The position numbers and the translations under genes are program-made. The notes beneath the pieces are model-generated. The model was not told where the DNA came from and did no database searches. It saw only the letters and a list, made by a program, of their open reading frames with translations. Source: Maribacter polysaccharolyticus (GTDB taxonomy: Bacteria; Bacteroidota; Bacteroidia; Flavobacteriales; Flavobacteriaceae). Taken from it: a stretch of 64,000 bases of DNA. Positions 20,340-30,193 of the stretch are shown here, piece after piece; the stretch's first letter is position 1, and every line of letters begins with the position of its first letter. The DNA is taken from the NCBI RefSeq assembly GCF_028882255.1, contig NZ_JARBUY010000004.1, positions 1-64,000 on the forward strand. The letters run 5' to 3'.

Positions 20340-20903
20340 ATGAAAACAACGAAAATTCTAGCGCTCCCCATAATGGCACTGCTTTTTTTAAGTTCCTGTG
20401 TATCGGTCCGCGTTTTATCCGATTATGACAAGGAAGTCGATTTCAACGGTTACAACACCTATGCTTTTTATAAAACAGGAATCGATAAGGCACAAATATC
20501 GGACTTGGATAAAAAGAGGATCCTTAAAGCCATAGATGCCGAATTAACTGCTAAGGGCATGGTAAAATCCGATAATCCGGATGTTTTGGTGAGTATATTC
20601 ACTCGGGAACAGGAACAGGTTGATGTATACAACAACTACTGGGGTGGTGGTTGGGGATGGCATCCCTACTATTGGGGTGGTTTTGGTCCCGGTTGGGGAT
20701 GGAACAATCCGGCGGTAAGTACACGCACCCAAGGTTCGCTCTATATCGATTTGATCGACGCCAAAAACAAGGAATTGGTATGGCAAGGTAAGGGAATCGG
20801 CACCTTGGACAACACCAGTAATATTGAAAAGAAAGAACAGCGTATACGGGAATTCGTTTATGAAATACTACAACAATATCCCCCTGGAAGTGCTTCAAAA
20901 TAA
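20340..20903 (+). CDS. DUF4136-type lipoprotein
   Basis: A 187-residue protein with a lipoprotein signal (LLFLSSCVSVRV, cysteine at residue 20). It matches the DUF4136 layout: an N-terminal DYDKEVDFNGYNTYAFY start, a G/W/Y-rich middle (WGGGWGWHPYYWGGF), and SLYIDLIDAKNKELVWQGKG near the end. Members are outer-membrane lipoproteins of unknown role. It is monocistronic, with its own terminator. Confidence 0.85.
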   Translation: MKTTKILALPIMALLFLSSCVSVRVLSDYDKEVDFNGYNTYAFYKTGIDKAQISDLDKKRILKAIDAELTAKGMVKSDNPDVLVSIFTREQEQVDVYNNYWGGGWGWHPYYWGGFGPGWGWNNPAVSTRTQGSLYIDLIDAKNKELVWQGKGIGTLDNTSNIEKKEQRIREFVYEILQQYPPGSASK

Positions 20904-20918
20904 AAAATAAAACGAGTG

Positions 20919-20946
20919 AAACCGCCTTTAAATTGGCGGTTTTTTA
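20919..20946 (+). terminator. Terminator of the DUF4136 lipoprotein gene
   Basis: AAACCGCC / GGCGGTTT hairpin with an A/T loop followed by a T tract, 15 bases after the stop codon. Confidence 0.85.
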
Positions 20947-21015
20947 TACCCAAGCCCAAAAGAGTCCAAATCACGACCCATTTTCGTAACTTTAGATAAA
21001 ACAAAACCAAAAAAA

Positions 21016-22779
21016 GTGTCGTACAAGAGCAATCCCATACTGGACAAACTTCCCGGTCATCTGAGGCAGTTCATAAAACCCCAGGATTACGGGGAATATT
21101 CTGCCATAGATCAGGCCGTATGGCGTTACGTAATGCGAAAAAACGTGGATTATTTAGGTCGTGTTGCACATGGCTCCTATCTGGAAGGCTTAAAAAAAAC
21201 AGGGATTTCGATTGAACAAATCCCGAACATGTACGGCATGAACCGAATCCTTAAAGATATTGGATGGGCAGCGGTAGCGGTAGACGGTTTTATCCCGCCT
21301 TCGGCATTTATGGAGTTCCAGGCCTATAACGTTCTCGTTATTGCCTCCGATATCAGACAACTGGAGCATATTGAATATACCCCTGCCCCGGATATCATAC
21401 ATGAAGGTGCCGGGCATGCCCCGATTATCGCAAATCCTGAATACGCGGAATACCTAAGACGCTTTGGGGAGATCGGATGCAAGGCCATCTCAAGCGCCAA
21501 GGATTTTGAGTTGTTCGAGGCCGTACGGCATCTTTCCATTATCAAAGAAGCCAGTGGTACTACGCAAAGTGAGATTCAAAAGGCCGAGGATAAGATCGGT
21601 ACACTACAACAAAATATGGGGGAACCCAGTGAAATGGCCCTTATACGGAATTTACATTGGTGGACGGTTGAATACGGCCTAATCGGTACCTTGGACAAAC
21701 CTAAGATCTACGGTGCCGGACTTTTGTCATCCATAGGGGAAAGCAAATGGTGTATGACCGATAAAGTAAAAAAAATACCTTATTCCATCGAAGCTGCCCA
21801 CAAGACTTTTGATATCACCAAACCACAACCCCAACTGTTCGTTACCCCTGATTTCGCATTTCTAAGTCAAGTATTGGAGGAATTCGCAAACACCATGGCA
21901 TTACGACAAGGTGGACTACTAGGCATCGATAAATTGATCAACTCCAAGGAATTGGGAACCATTGAATTAAGCACCGGTTTGCAAATTTCCGGAAATTTCG
22001 ATAAGGTACTATCCCACAAAGGCCAACCAATATTCTTCAAAACCAATGGCCCCACCGCATTGGCGTATCGCGAAAAAGAACTGATCGGCCATGGGATCGA
22101 CAAACACCCTGCAGGTTTCGGGAGTCCATTGGGAAAATTAAAAGGCATCAATTTGGCCATTGAGGACATGAGTCCCCGTGACCTTAAAGCCTATGACATT
22201 TATGAAGGAAAGCAAGTTACACTCGATTTCGAGGGAGGCGTGACCGTTTCGGGCCAAATCATTACCGGAACACGTAATTTAATGGGGGAAATTATTTTGA
22301 TTACCCTCAAAAACTGCACGGTTGTTTACCGTGACGAAATCCTTTTCCAATCCCATGGGGAATTTTACCATATGGCCATCGGGGAACACATCGTATCGGC
22401 ATATAACGGTCCGGCCGACTTAAATAGTTTTAACCTTATGACCCATAAATTACATACAACTACCATAAAACCGGAGAAAGACACCAAAAGAATCCAGCTC
22501 GAGCAGCTTTACCGACAAGTTCGGGATTTTAGGGAGGGTAAGAATACCACGATCTCCCGAAACAAGATCTTTAAGGCCATTAAGGACAACTACCCTGAAG
22601 ACTGGCTGTTGTCCGTTGAACTTTATGAACTTGCCAAATCCAACAACGATTTCATATTTGCAGAAGATATACGTGACCATTTGGAAAATGTAAAACTAGA
22701 CAACCCGACAGTAGGTCATTTGATCGATGACGGGATTGCACTGGTCAATGAAAATTTCCATACACATCGCGCCAAATGA
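21016..22779 (+). CDS. phhA: Aromatic amino acid hydroxylase (phenylalanine 4-monooxygenase type)
   Basis: A 587-residue cytoplasmic, pterin-dependent non-haem iron hydroxylase. The iron site is complete: IIHEGAGHAP supplies H129 and H134, and WWTVEYGLI supplies E219. That is the two-His/one-Glu triad of phenylalanine, tyrosine and tryptophan hydroxylases. The catalytic domain ends near residue 290; about 300 further residues form an unassigned C-terminal region, as in other long Bacteroidota homologues. It starts with GTG. A TAACTTTA box lies at 20988-20995. Phenylalanine to tyrosine is the likely reaction, but substrate specificity is not readable. Confidence 0.88.
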   Translation: MSYKSNPILDKLPGHLRQFIKPQDYGEYSAIDQAVWRYVMRKNVDYLGRVAHGSYLEGLKKTGISIEQIPNMYGMNRILKDIGWAAVAVDGFIPPSAFMEFQAYNVLVIASDIRQLEHIEYTPAPDIIHEGAGHAPIIANPEYAEYLRRFGEIGCKAISSAKDFELFEAVRHLSIIKEASGTTQSEIQKAEDKIGTLQQNMGEPSEMALIRNLHWWTVEYGLIGTLDKPKIYGAGLLSSIGESKWCMTDKVKKIPYSIEAAHKTFDITKPQPQLFVTPDFAFLSQVLEEFANTMALRQGGLLGIDKLINSKELGTIELSTGLQISGNFDKVLSHKGQPIFFKTNGPTALAYREKELIGHGIDKHPAGFGSPLGKLKGINLAIEDMSPRDLKAYDIYEGKQVTLDFEGGVTVSGQIITGTRNLMGEIILITLKNCTVVYRDEILFQSHGEFYHMAIGEHIVSAYNGPADLNSFNLMTHKLHTTTIKPEKDTKRIQLEQLYRQVRDFREGKNTTISRNKIFKAIKDNYPEDWLLSVELYELAKSNNDFIFAEDIRDHLENVKLDNPTVGHLIDDGIALVNENFHTHRAK

Positions 22780-22810
22780 AAATGAATCAATAACCTTACC
22801 GCCCAATACT

Positions 22811-24067
22811 ATGAGAACCTATGCCTTAATCGCTATATTATTCTTTAGCGCCCTAGGCCTTGCACAATCGCAGGCCAATTACGACGAAACAAAAGTTCCC
22901 AAATTCACACTTCCGGATGTGTTAACTTCCTTTAGTGGCAATCCTATCACCAATCAGACCGAATGGGAAGAAAACAGGCGCCGTGAAATCCTGCAATTCT
23001 TCGAAAAGCAGGTATACGGTAAGGTTCCCGATCGGTTGGATGAGTATGGCTTTAAACTTTTGGAAGAAAGCAATGACGCCTACGGTGGAAAGGCAAGGCG
23101 CAAACAGGTGGCCATTACATTAAAGAAGAACAAAAAAAGCATTACTTATTACATGCTTATTTATCTTCCAAAAGGAAACCCAACAGCACCCGTTTTCCTC
23201 GGGTATAATTATTACGGCAATCATACGGTGACCAATGACCCCAACGTACCGATTACAAAAGCTTGGGTAATGAACAATGATTCTTTTGGCATAACGGACA
23301 ACAAAGCTACCGAAAGCAGTAGGGGGATAAGAGCACACAGGTGGGCCATAGAAAAGATGTTGGATAATGGGTTTGGCCTTGCGACCATTTACTATGGCGA
23401 AATCGACCCGGACAAAAACGATTTTTCAGATGGTGTACATCCACTATTTTACAGGGATGGACAAACCAAACCCAAAACGAATGAATGGGGAAGTATTTCT
23501 GCATGGGCCTTTGGGTTGAGTAAAGCGATGAACTATCTGGAAAGCGACGTCAATATTTCCAAAGTGTTCGTTTTCGGACATTCGCGCTTGGGTAAAGCCG
23601 CACTCTGGGCAGGAGCTACCGATAAAAGGTTTGCAGGGGTCATAAGCAACAATTCCGGTTGTGGCGGCGCGGCCTTGAGCAGGCGTAAATTCGGTGAGAC
23701 CGTAGCGCAGATCAATACTTCTTTCCCACATTGGTTTGCAGACAGCTTTTTAAAGTATAACAACAATGAAAGAACACTTCCGGTAGACCAACATCAATTA
23801 TTGGCTTTGATAGCGCCAAGACCTTTATACGTGGCCAGTGCACTTGAAGACCAATGGGCAGACCCCAAAGGTGAGTACCTCTCTACATACCATGCCTCCA
23901 GTATCTATGCACTTTATGGTAAAAAAGGGATGACGTCCAAAGAAATGCCTGAAGTTGACCGCCCCTTGCAACAGACCGTGGCCTACCATATAAGATCGGG
24001 AAAACACGACGTTACCGATTATGACTGGGAGCAGTACATTAAATGGGCAAAGAATTTTGCTCTATAA
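22811..24067 (+). CDS. CE15-type glucuronoyl esterase
   Basis: A 418-residue exported alpha/beta-hydrolase. The start at 22811 was chosen because it gives a signal peptide (ending near GLAQSQ); an upstream start at 22727 would overlap the hydroxylase gene and add a non-signal lead. The nucleophile motif is VFGHSRLGKAALWAGA (S258), followed by the CE15-typical NNSGCGGAALSRRKFGE block, and the catalytic histidine is H399 in SGKHDVTDYDW. Such enzymes cleave esters between glucuronic acid of xylan and lignin-type alcohols. It lies 31 bases after phhA with no sugar-degradation genes next to it. Confidence 0.85.
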   Translation: MRTYALIAILFFSALGLAQSQANYDETKVPKFTLPDVLTSFSGNPITNQTEWEENRRREILQFFEKQVYGKVPDRLDEYGFKLLEESNDAYGGKARRKQVAITLKKNKKSITYYMLIYLPKGNPTAPVFLGYNYYGNHTVTNDPNVPITKAWVMNNDSFGITDNKATESSRGIRAHRWAIEKMLDNGFGLATIYYGEIDPDKNDFSDGVHPLFYRDGQTKPKTNEWGSISAWAFGLSKAMNYLESDVNISKVFVFGHSRLGKAALWAGATDKRFAGVISNNSGCGGAALSRRKFGETVAQINTSFPHWFADSFLKYNNNERTLPVDQHQLLALIAPRPLYVASALEDQWADPKGEYLSTYHASSIYALYGKKGMTSKEMPEVDRPLQQTVAYHIRSGKHDVTDYDWEQYIKWAKNFAL

Positions 24068-24138
24068 AAATCCAATCCCCAAAGGGGTAGGTCGGGCGAA
24101 TTTACCTAACCCTTCCCTTACCCTATAATGGCCGAGGC

Positions 24139-25095
24139 TTAAAAGGTGATGAAGGGGTGTTTTTGTTGTAGCTTTTCAATTTTCAGTTTCAACGATTGTA
24201 AGAACTTACGATGCTGTTCCGATTCAGGGAAGAAGGGACGGTGCATTATACCTTTCTGTATTTCTTCAACGGCCCCCATAGTTTGTTGGGCGTTTGCTGA
24301 AATCCATACCCCGCTGAATTTCTCCCAAATATAATCCACCGCCAAATCATTGGGATGTACCATATCATTTTTATAAAACCGATAATCGCGAAGCTCATCC
24401 ATCATAAGCTCAAAACTCTCAAAATAAGCCACTTGGGCCTCTTGTCCCGATTGACTAACCACTTCATGTATCGCACTGATCAAATGGGCCTTACTTCTTT
24501 GGTTCCCTACAAAGCCATCCTTAAGATGCCTTATAGGCGATACGGTCAGTACGCATTGGATTTTCGGATTCACGGATTGCAACAGACCTATCATTTCTTT
24601 TAGACTGTCGACGACTTCAGTTGCCGAAAGCAATTCCTTGGCAAAGGCTTTCTGCGGCACTTTATGGCAATTGGCCACAAGTGCATTGCTTGCCCTATGC
24701 CGATATACCCATGATGTACCTAAGGTAACCAAGACATGGGTAGCAACGGTAAGTTGTTCCCTGCTTAGGGTTAGGGCACCATTCAGTTTCGATAACAGCT
24801 CGTCTTTGGACGAATCACTCAAATCGGAATGTACGTCAAAGCAATGCCATCTTTCATTGTAATGGAAAATATCATCCTCTGAATAAAACTCTCCCCTAAT
24901 GGCCTTCGAAAGCAACTTTTCAATCGCTTTGGGGTGAAACAAAATACCAAACGGATTCTGGAGTGTCCTAAATTTATAATACTCCAATTTAGCCCCGATA
25001 TTCTCCACAAAACAAGAACCCAATAGCAGTACTCGACTTTGATAATCAATTTGATTATTGGCGGATTGTAGCGGTACTCGGGTCTGTAGTTCCAT
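24139..25095 (-). CDS. GSCFA-domain protein
   Basis: A 318-residue protein with the name-giving motif VLLLGSCFVENIGAKLEYYK near the N-terminus, the hallmark of the GSCFA family related to SGNH hydrolases. The start at 25095 (MELQTRV) was chosen because it lies 4 bases after the alaS stop and begins directly before the domain. A longer open frame runs back into alaS. Function is not established; an esterase or acyltransferase role is only suggested by the fold. Probably co-transcribed with alaS. Confidence 0.85.
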   Translation of the reverse strand: MELQTRVPLQSANNQIDYQSRVLLLGSCFVENIGAKLEYYKFRTLQNPFGILFHPKAIEKLLSKAIRGEFYSEDDIFHYNERWHCFDVHSDLSDSSKDELLSKLNGALTLSREQLTVATHVLVTLGTSWVYRHRASNALVANCHKVPQKAFAKELLSATEVVDSLKEMIGLLQSVNPKIQCVLTVSPIRHLKDGFVGNQRSKAHLISAIHEVVSQSGQEAQVAYFESFELMMDELRDYRFYKNDMVHPNDLAVDYIWEKFSGVWISANAQQTMGAVEEIQKGIMHRPFFPESEQHRKFLQSLKLKIEKLQQKHPFITF

Positions 25096-25099
25096 AGGT

Positions 25100-27715
25100 C
25101 TAGGAAAGGTATCCTTTCGCTTGTTCCAATGCCTTCGCAATACCTTCAGGGTTCTTACCCCCAGCCGTGGCGAAGAACGGTTGCCCTCCTCCGCCTCCCT
25201 GGATAAACTTACCCAGTTCCCGGACAATGGCCCCTGCATTCAAGTTCTTTTTAGCCACCAATTCCTTGGAAATATAGCAAGAAAGCAGGGCCTTTCCATT
25301 CTGTTCCGTACCAAAAAGCAAGAACAGATTATCTTTATCATTCCCCATTTCAAAGCAAAGGTCCTTGATTCCCGCAGCATCCAAATCCAATTTTTTGGCC
25401 AAGAAAGCCACGCCATTGATCTCTTCCATCTGCCCCAACAATTCCCCTTTAAGATTTTTGGCCTTATCCTTCAATAAAACTTCCACTTCTTTTTTGAGTC
25501 TGGCATTTTCAGTCTGAAGGGCTTCTATGGCCTTGACCGGGTCTTGGGCATTGTTAAGAAGGTCCTTTATTTCGAATAGGCTACGGTTATTCTGATGGTA
25601 AAAGTCCTTTACGGCATCCAGGGTAATGGCCTCTATCCTACGTATCCCTGCGGCAACGGCCCCTTCCGACCTAATTTTAAAATGCCAGATATCCGCTGTA
25701 TTCCTTACATGGGTCCCCCCACACAATTCTATGGATTGCCCAAAACGGATGGTTCGTACGGCATCACCGTATTTTTCACCAAATAGGGCCATGGCCCCTT
25801 CCTTCATGGCTTCTTCCATTGGAACGTTGCGATTTTCCTCTAAGGGCAATTGGCCATCGATCCTTGCATTTACGAAATTCTCAACAGCCCTCAACTCCTC
25901 TACCGTTAATTTTGCGAAATGGGAGAAATCGAAGCGTAGATATTTGGAATGGACTGCAGAACCCTTTTGCTCTACGTGCGGACCTAAAATCTCCCGTAGC
26001 GCTTGATGCAATAAATGCGTCGCCGTATGGTTGGCGGCCGTTCGCAAACGTTGTTTCCTGTCAACTACCGCCTTATAGGTCTCCCCCGTATGCTTTGGCA
26101 AATGCTTTACAAAATGTACGATCTCATTGTTTTCCTTCTTCGTATCCAAGATATAAACCACATCGCCATTGGCGGCCTCCAAGTAACCTTTATCCCCTAC
26201 TTGTCCGCCTCCTTCGGGATAAAAAGGCGTAAGGTTGAATACCAATTGATATTGCTCCCCTTCTTTTTTAGAAGTCACTTTTCGATATTTGACCAGCTTT
26301 ACCTTGGTTTCCAGGATGTCGTACCCTACAAACTCCTGTTCGGCGTCATTCATCAGGACTATCCAATCCCCTTTTGCCACCTCGGAAGCCGATCGTGATC
26401 GATCTTTCTGTTCTTGCATGGACTCATGAAAACCTTTTTCATCCAGGGTATAGCCTTTTTCTTCCAATATCAATGCGGTAAGATCGATGGGAAAGCCATA
26501 GGTGTCATACAATTCAAAGGCTTTTCTACCGGAAACTTCCTTTCCTTTGGTTTGTTTGACCACATTGTCCAACAAGACCAAACCCTGCTCCAAGGTATGT
26601 AAAAAGGAATGCTCTTCTTCCTTGACCACATTCTCTATCAATTGGCGCTGCTCCTTCAGCTCCGGGAATGCATTTCCCATACTTTCCGTAAGTACATTGA
26701 CCAACCGGTACATAAAAGGTTCCTTGGTATCAAGGAACGTAAAGCCGTAGCGAATGGCCCTCCTAAGAATCCTACGTATGACATAACCCGCCCCGGTATT
26801 GCTAGGCAATTGTCCGTCAGCAATTGAAAATGAAACGGCCCGAATATGATCAGCGATGACCCTGATGGCGATATCAGAAGCTTCATCCTTACCGTAATCC
26901 GTTCCTGTAATGGCTTCAATCTCACGGATGATCGGTGTAAAGACATCGGTATCGTAATTCGATTGCACGCCCTGCAATACCATACACAAACGCTCGAATC
27001 CCATTCCGGTATCCACATGTTTTTCCGGTAAGGGTTCCAAACTGCCGTCTGCCTTACGATTGTATTGCATAAAAACCAGGTTCCATATCTCAATGACCAG
27101 GGGATGATCTTTATTCACCAAGGAAGCACCGGGTATTTTGGCTTTTTCTTCCGCCGAACGGATATCCACATGGATCTCTGAGCATGGACCACATGGACCT
27201 TGGTCTCCCATTTCCCAGAAGTTATCTTTTTTGTTCCCCATGATAATGCGGTCTTTGGGCACAATGGCACTCCATAATTCCAAGGCCTCCGAATCGACCC
27301 CAAGCTTATCGGCATCATCGCTACCTTCAAAGACGGAAACATATAGACTCTCCTTGTCTATTTTCAGCGTCTCTGTCAACAACTCCCATGCCCAGGCGAT
27401 GGCTTCTTTCTTAAAATAATCGCCAAAACTCCAATTGCCGAGCATCTCGAACATCGTATGGTGATAGGTATCTTTCCCAACCTCTTCCAAGTCGTTGTGC
27501 TTACCACTTACCCGCAAACATTTTTGAGTATCGGCAACACGTTTGTCCTTGACCACGCTATTCCCCAAAAAGAACTCCTTAAACTGGTTCATACCCGCAT
27601 TGGTGAACATCAATGTGGGGTCATCTTTTATGACCATGGGTGCCGAGGGTACGATCTTATGGTTTTTTTCTTTGAAAAAGTTTAAAAACAGGGTCCTAAT
27701 TTCCTTGGAATTCAT
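25100..27715 (-). CDS. alaS: Alanyl-tRNA synthetase
   Basis: An 871-residue cytoplasmic enzyme that charges tRNA-Ala and edits mischarged serine or glycine. The class II catalytic domain (about 1-240) begins [14 protein letters not shown] and contains [15 protein letters not shown]. The editing domain carries [13 protein letters not shown] and CGGTHVRNT, giving the His/Cys zinc site. The C-terminal DHHA1-type region ends with the glycine-rich [16 protein letters not shown] block. The length is normal. It is divergent from the M23 peptidase gene. Confidence 0.97.
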   Translation of the reverse strand: MNSKEIRTLFLNFFKEKNHKIVPSAPMVIKDDPTLMFTNAGMNQFKEFFLGNSVVKDKRVADTQKCLRVSGKHNDLEEVGKDTYHHTMFEMLGNWSFGDYFKKEAIAWAWELLTETLKIDKESLYVSVFEGSDDADKLGVDSEALELWSAIVPKDRIIMGNKKDNFWEMGDQGPCGPCSEIHVDIRSAEEKAKIPGASLVNKDHPLVIEIWNLVFMQYNRKADGSLEPLPEKHVDTGMGFERLCMVLQGVQSNYDTDVFTPIIREIEAITGTDYGKDEASDIAIRVIADHIRAVSFSIADGQLPSNTGAGYVIRRILRRAIRYGFTFLDTKEPFMYRLVNVLTESMGNAFPELKEQRQLIENVVKEEEHSFLHTLEQGLVLLDNVVKQTKGKEVSGRKAFELYDTYGFPIDLTALILEEKGYTLDEKGFHESMQEQKDRSRSASEVAKGDWIVLMNDAEQEFVGYDILETKVKLVKYRKVTSKKEGEQYQLVFNLTPFYPEGGGQVGDKGYLEAANGDVVYILDTKKENNEIVHFVKHLPKHTGETYKAVVDRKQRLRTAANHTATHLLHQALREILGPHVEQKGSAVHSKYLRFDFSHFAKLTVEELRAVENFVNARIDGQLPLEENRNVPMEEAMKEGAMALFGEKYGDAVRTIRFGQSIELCGGTHVRNTADIWHFKIRSEGAVAAGIRRIEAITLDAVKDFYHQNNRSLFEIKDLLNNAQDPVKAIEALQTENARLKKEVEVLLKDKAKNLKGELLGQMEEINGVAFLAKKLDLDAAGIKDLCFEMGNDKDNLFLLFGTEQNGKALLSCYISKELVAKKNLNAGAIVRELGKFIQGGGGGQPFFATAGGKNPEGIAKALEQAKGYLS

Positions 27716-27765
27716 CTAAAATGGTAAGGTTTTAATAATTTTCAGAAATTGTACGAAACAATTTT

Positions 27766-27773
27766 TATATTTG
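27766..27773 (+). promoter_or_regulatory. -7 box of the M23-MerR-LemA run
   Basis: TATATTTG, a perfect TAnnTTTG element, 46 bases before the M23 peptidase start, in the divergent spacer with alaS. Confidence 0.45.
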
Positions 27774-27819
27774 TTTGTTGCCTAAAAATGAAAGCACAAA
27801 AATAGGATAAAATCCATTT

Positions 27820-28797
27820 ATGTCTAAAGTAAAGTATTATTACGATCCCGACACACTTTCATATCGAAAGATAGAGCCAAAAAAATCAAGACGGTACAGA
27901 AATATCGCATTCTTTTTTTTAGGCTCCTTTCTTTTTGGATTACTATCATTGGTATTGCTTTTAAATACCAATTTAATAAACACGCCCAGGGAACTTTCCT
28001 TACAGCGAGAGGTCAAGAACTACGAATTGCAGTTTGAGCTCCTCAATAAAAAAATGGAACAGATTGAGGATGTCCTGGCCAATGTGGAAGATCGTGACAA
28101 CAACATATATCGGTTGTATTTTGAAGCGAACCCAATACCCGAAGAACAGCGTAGGGCAGGTTTTGGTGGGGTAAACAGGTATAAGGCCCTTGAAGGCTTC
28201 AACAATTCGGAAATGGTGATCGCCACCACGAAAAGGCTCGATATCATCAAAAAACAACTGGCCATCCAATCAAAGTCTTTGGATGAAATTACCAAGTTGG
28301 CCGAAGAAAAAGAAAAATTACTGGTTGCCATCCCTGCCATACAACCCATCAACAACGAAGACCTTACCCGCATGGCCTCTGGCTATGGATGGCGTACGGA
28401 CCCGTTTACAAAGGCGAGAAAAAAACATTGGGGAATGGATTTTACCGCTCCCAAAGGAACCCCGGTCTATGCATCGGGTGATGGCAAGGTCACTCGGGCC
28501 GATAACAATTCTTCGGGCTACGGTAAGCACATTCGCATAGACCATGGTTATGGATATTTGAGCCTATATGCGCATTTAAGCCAATATAACGTAAAGAGAG
28601 GCCAGAAAGTCAAACGGGGTGACCTCATCGGTTTCGTCGGCAATACCGGCCGTTCCGAAGGTCCACATTTACATTATGAAGTTTGGAAAGACAACCAAAG
28701 GATCAACCCGATAAACTTCTATTACGGTAGTTTATCGCCTGAGGAGTATGAGAACATGTTGAAATTCGCCAATCAAGAAAACCAATCCTTGGATTAA
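27820..28797 (+). CDS. M23-family peptidase with N-terminal membrane anchor
   Basis: A 325-residue envelope protein with one transmembrane segment (about 28-48), a coiled-coil stretch (about 60-95), and a C-terminal LytM/M23 domain (about 195-300). The zinc motifs are HWGMDFTAPKGTPVYA, YLSLYAHLSQYN and GPHLHYEVWK, so the enzyme looks catalytically complete. It should cut peptide crosslinks in peptidoglycan. Its stop codon overlaps the start of the MerR gene by one base (TAATG), showing translational coupling. Confidence 0.92.
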   Translation: MSKVKYYYDPDTLSYRKIEPKKSRRYRNIAFFFLGSFLFGLLSLVLLLNTNLINTPRELSLQREVKNYELQFELLNKKMEQIEDVLANVEDRDNNIYRLYFEANPIPEEQRRAGFGGVNRYKALEGFNNSEMVIATTKRLDIIKKQLAIQSKSLDEITKLAEEKEKLLVAIPAIQPINNEDLTRMASGYGWRTDPFTKARKKHWGMDFTAPKGTPVYASGDGKVTRADNNSSGYGKHIRIDHGYGYLSLYAHLSQYNVKRGQKVKRGDLIGFVGNTGRSEGPHLHYEVWKDNQRINPINFYYGSLSPEEYENMLKFANQENQSLD

Positions 28798-29126
28798 TGC
28801 ATATAGACTTACCCGAAAAACGATACTACGGTATTGGCGAAGTCGCCAAAGCTTTTGGGGTAAACACCTCCTTAATACGTTTTTGGGAAAAAGAATTTGA
28901 TGCCCTTAAGCCCAAAAAAAATGCAAAAGGCAATCGCAAGTTCACGCCTCAGGACATAAAGAACCTTCAATTGATCTATCATTTGGTCAAAGAGAGGGGA
29001 TTTACACTCGAAGGGGCCAAAATTCATTTGAAGGAAGAAAAGCAAAAAACACTATCGAGTTTTGAAATCATCCAAAAGTTGGAACGTGTTAAAAGCGAAC
29101 TTGAAAAAATAAAAGATCAACTCTAA
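28797..29126 (+). CDS. MerR-family transcriptional regulator
   Basis: A 109-residue DNA-binding protein. The N-terminal winged helix-turn-helix (YYGIGEVAKAFGVNTSLIRF, about 9-31) is followed by a helical region ending in a short coiled-coil. No C-terminal effector domain and no metal-binding cysteines are visible, so it is a minimal MerR of unknown signal. It is coupled to the preceding M23 gene and precedes the LemA gene by 21 bases. Confidence 0.9.
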   Translation: MHIDLPEKRYYGIGEVAKAFGVNTSLIRFWEKEFDALKPKKNAKGNRKFTPQDIKNLQLIYHLVKERGFTLEGAKIHLKEEKQKTLSSFEIIQKLERVKSELEKIKDQL

Positions 29127-29147
29127 ATAACTATAAACACAATCAAC

Positions 29148-29726
29148 ATGAAAAAATGGTTAATACCCTTGATTATAGTGGCCGTCGTGGTCTTTGGATT
29201 CTATCGTTGGGGTGTAGGCTTCAACAATACGGCCATAAAACTAAAGGAAACTTCCACAAAAACCTGGGCCAATGTTGAGAGTGCCTACCAGCGTAGGAAC
29301 GATCTTATCGACAATTTGGTAAAAACAGTACAGGGTGCCGCGGATTTTGAAAGGGGTACCTTAACGGATGTTATCGAAGCCCGGGCAAAAGCCACTTCGG
29401 TTTCTATAGACCCTACGAATATTACCCCTGAACAATTGGCCAAATTCAATGAAGTCCAAGGCGGATTAAGTGGGGCACTAAAAAGTCTCCTGGTAACCGT
29501 TGAACGGTATCCCGACCTTAAGGCCAACCAAAACTTTCTGGAATTACAATCCCAATTGGAAGGCACTGAAAACCGGATCAATGTTGCCCGTGACCGCTTC
29601 AATGCCACGGTGGAACCCTATAACAACCATATAAAAACCTTTCCGAATTCATTATTGGCCGGATTGTTCAATTTTGAAGAGCTCACTTACTTTAAATCCG
29701 AGGCAGGAGCTGAACAAGCCCCCTAA
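29148..29726 (+). CDS. lemA: LemA-family protein
   Basis: A 192-residue protein with a single N-terminal membrane segment (residues 4-20). The rest is a helical LemA domain carrying YQRRNDLIDNLVKTVQGAA (about 46-64) and LESQ-type helices ending FPNSLLAGLFNFEEL. LemA proteins are widespread but their molecular role is unclear. Here it forms the common LemA-TPM-TPM gene set. Confidence 0.92.
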   Translation: MKKWLIPLIIVAVVVFGFYRWGVGFNNTAIKLKETSTKTWANVESAYQRRNDLIDNLVKTVQGAADFERGTLTDVIEARAKATSVSIDPTNITPEQLAKFNEVQGGLSGALKSLLVTVERYPDLKANQNFLELQSQLEGTENRINVARDRFNATVEPYNNHIKTFPNSLLAGLFNFEELTYFKSEAGAEQAP

Positions 29727-29755
29727 GTCAACTTTGATTTTAAATAGACCGCACC

Positions 29756-30193
29756 ATGTCCAAAGTGGAAGAATTTTTAACGGCCGGGGAAGAGCAGGAA
29801 GTCATACGTGCCATCATAGCGGCCGAAAAGAATACTTCCGGTGAAATTCGCGTACATCTGGAGCCCAGTACGAAAATCGATCTTCTCGAGCGGGCCAAAG
29901 AGGTATTCCACTTATTGAAAATGGACCGAACCAAGGAAGAAAACGGGGTACTGATCTATATTGCGGTAAACGATAGAAAATTTTCCATTTATGGTGACCG
30001 GGGTATAAACAAGGTCGTTCCCAAGGATTTCTGGGATTCCACAAAGGAGGTTATCGAGGCCCATTTTAAAAAGGGAAGATTCAAAGAAGGGCTCATCGAA
30101 GGCATAACAAAAGCAGGAAAAGAGTTGGAAGTACATTTCCCATGGCAATCCGGGGATGTAAATGAACTGAGCAATGAAATATCTAAAAATTAG
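29756..30193 (+). CDS. TPM-domain protein (short)
   Basis: A 145-residue protein with a TPM domain: EVIRAIIAAEKNTSGEIRVH (about 18-37) and NDRKFSIYGDRGINKVVP (about 75-92). No signal peptide or clear transmembrane segment is visible, unlike the following paralogue. TPM domains are linked to membrane-protein quality control and photosystem repair in other organisms; the role here is not known. Its end overlaps the start of the next gene by 20 bases. Confidence 0.85.
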   Translation: MSKVEEFLTAGEEQEVIRAIIAAEKNTSGEIRVHLEPSTKIDLLERAKEVFHLLKMDRTKEENGVLIYIAVNDRKFSIYGDRGINKVVPKDFWDSTKEVIEAHFKKGRFKEGLIEGITKAGKELEVHFPWQSGDVNELSNEISKN

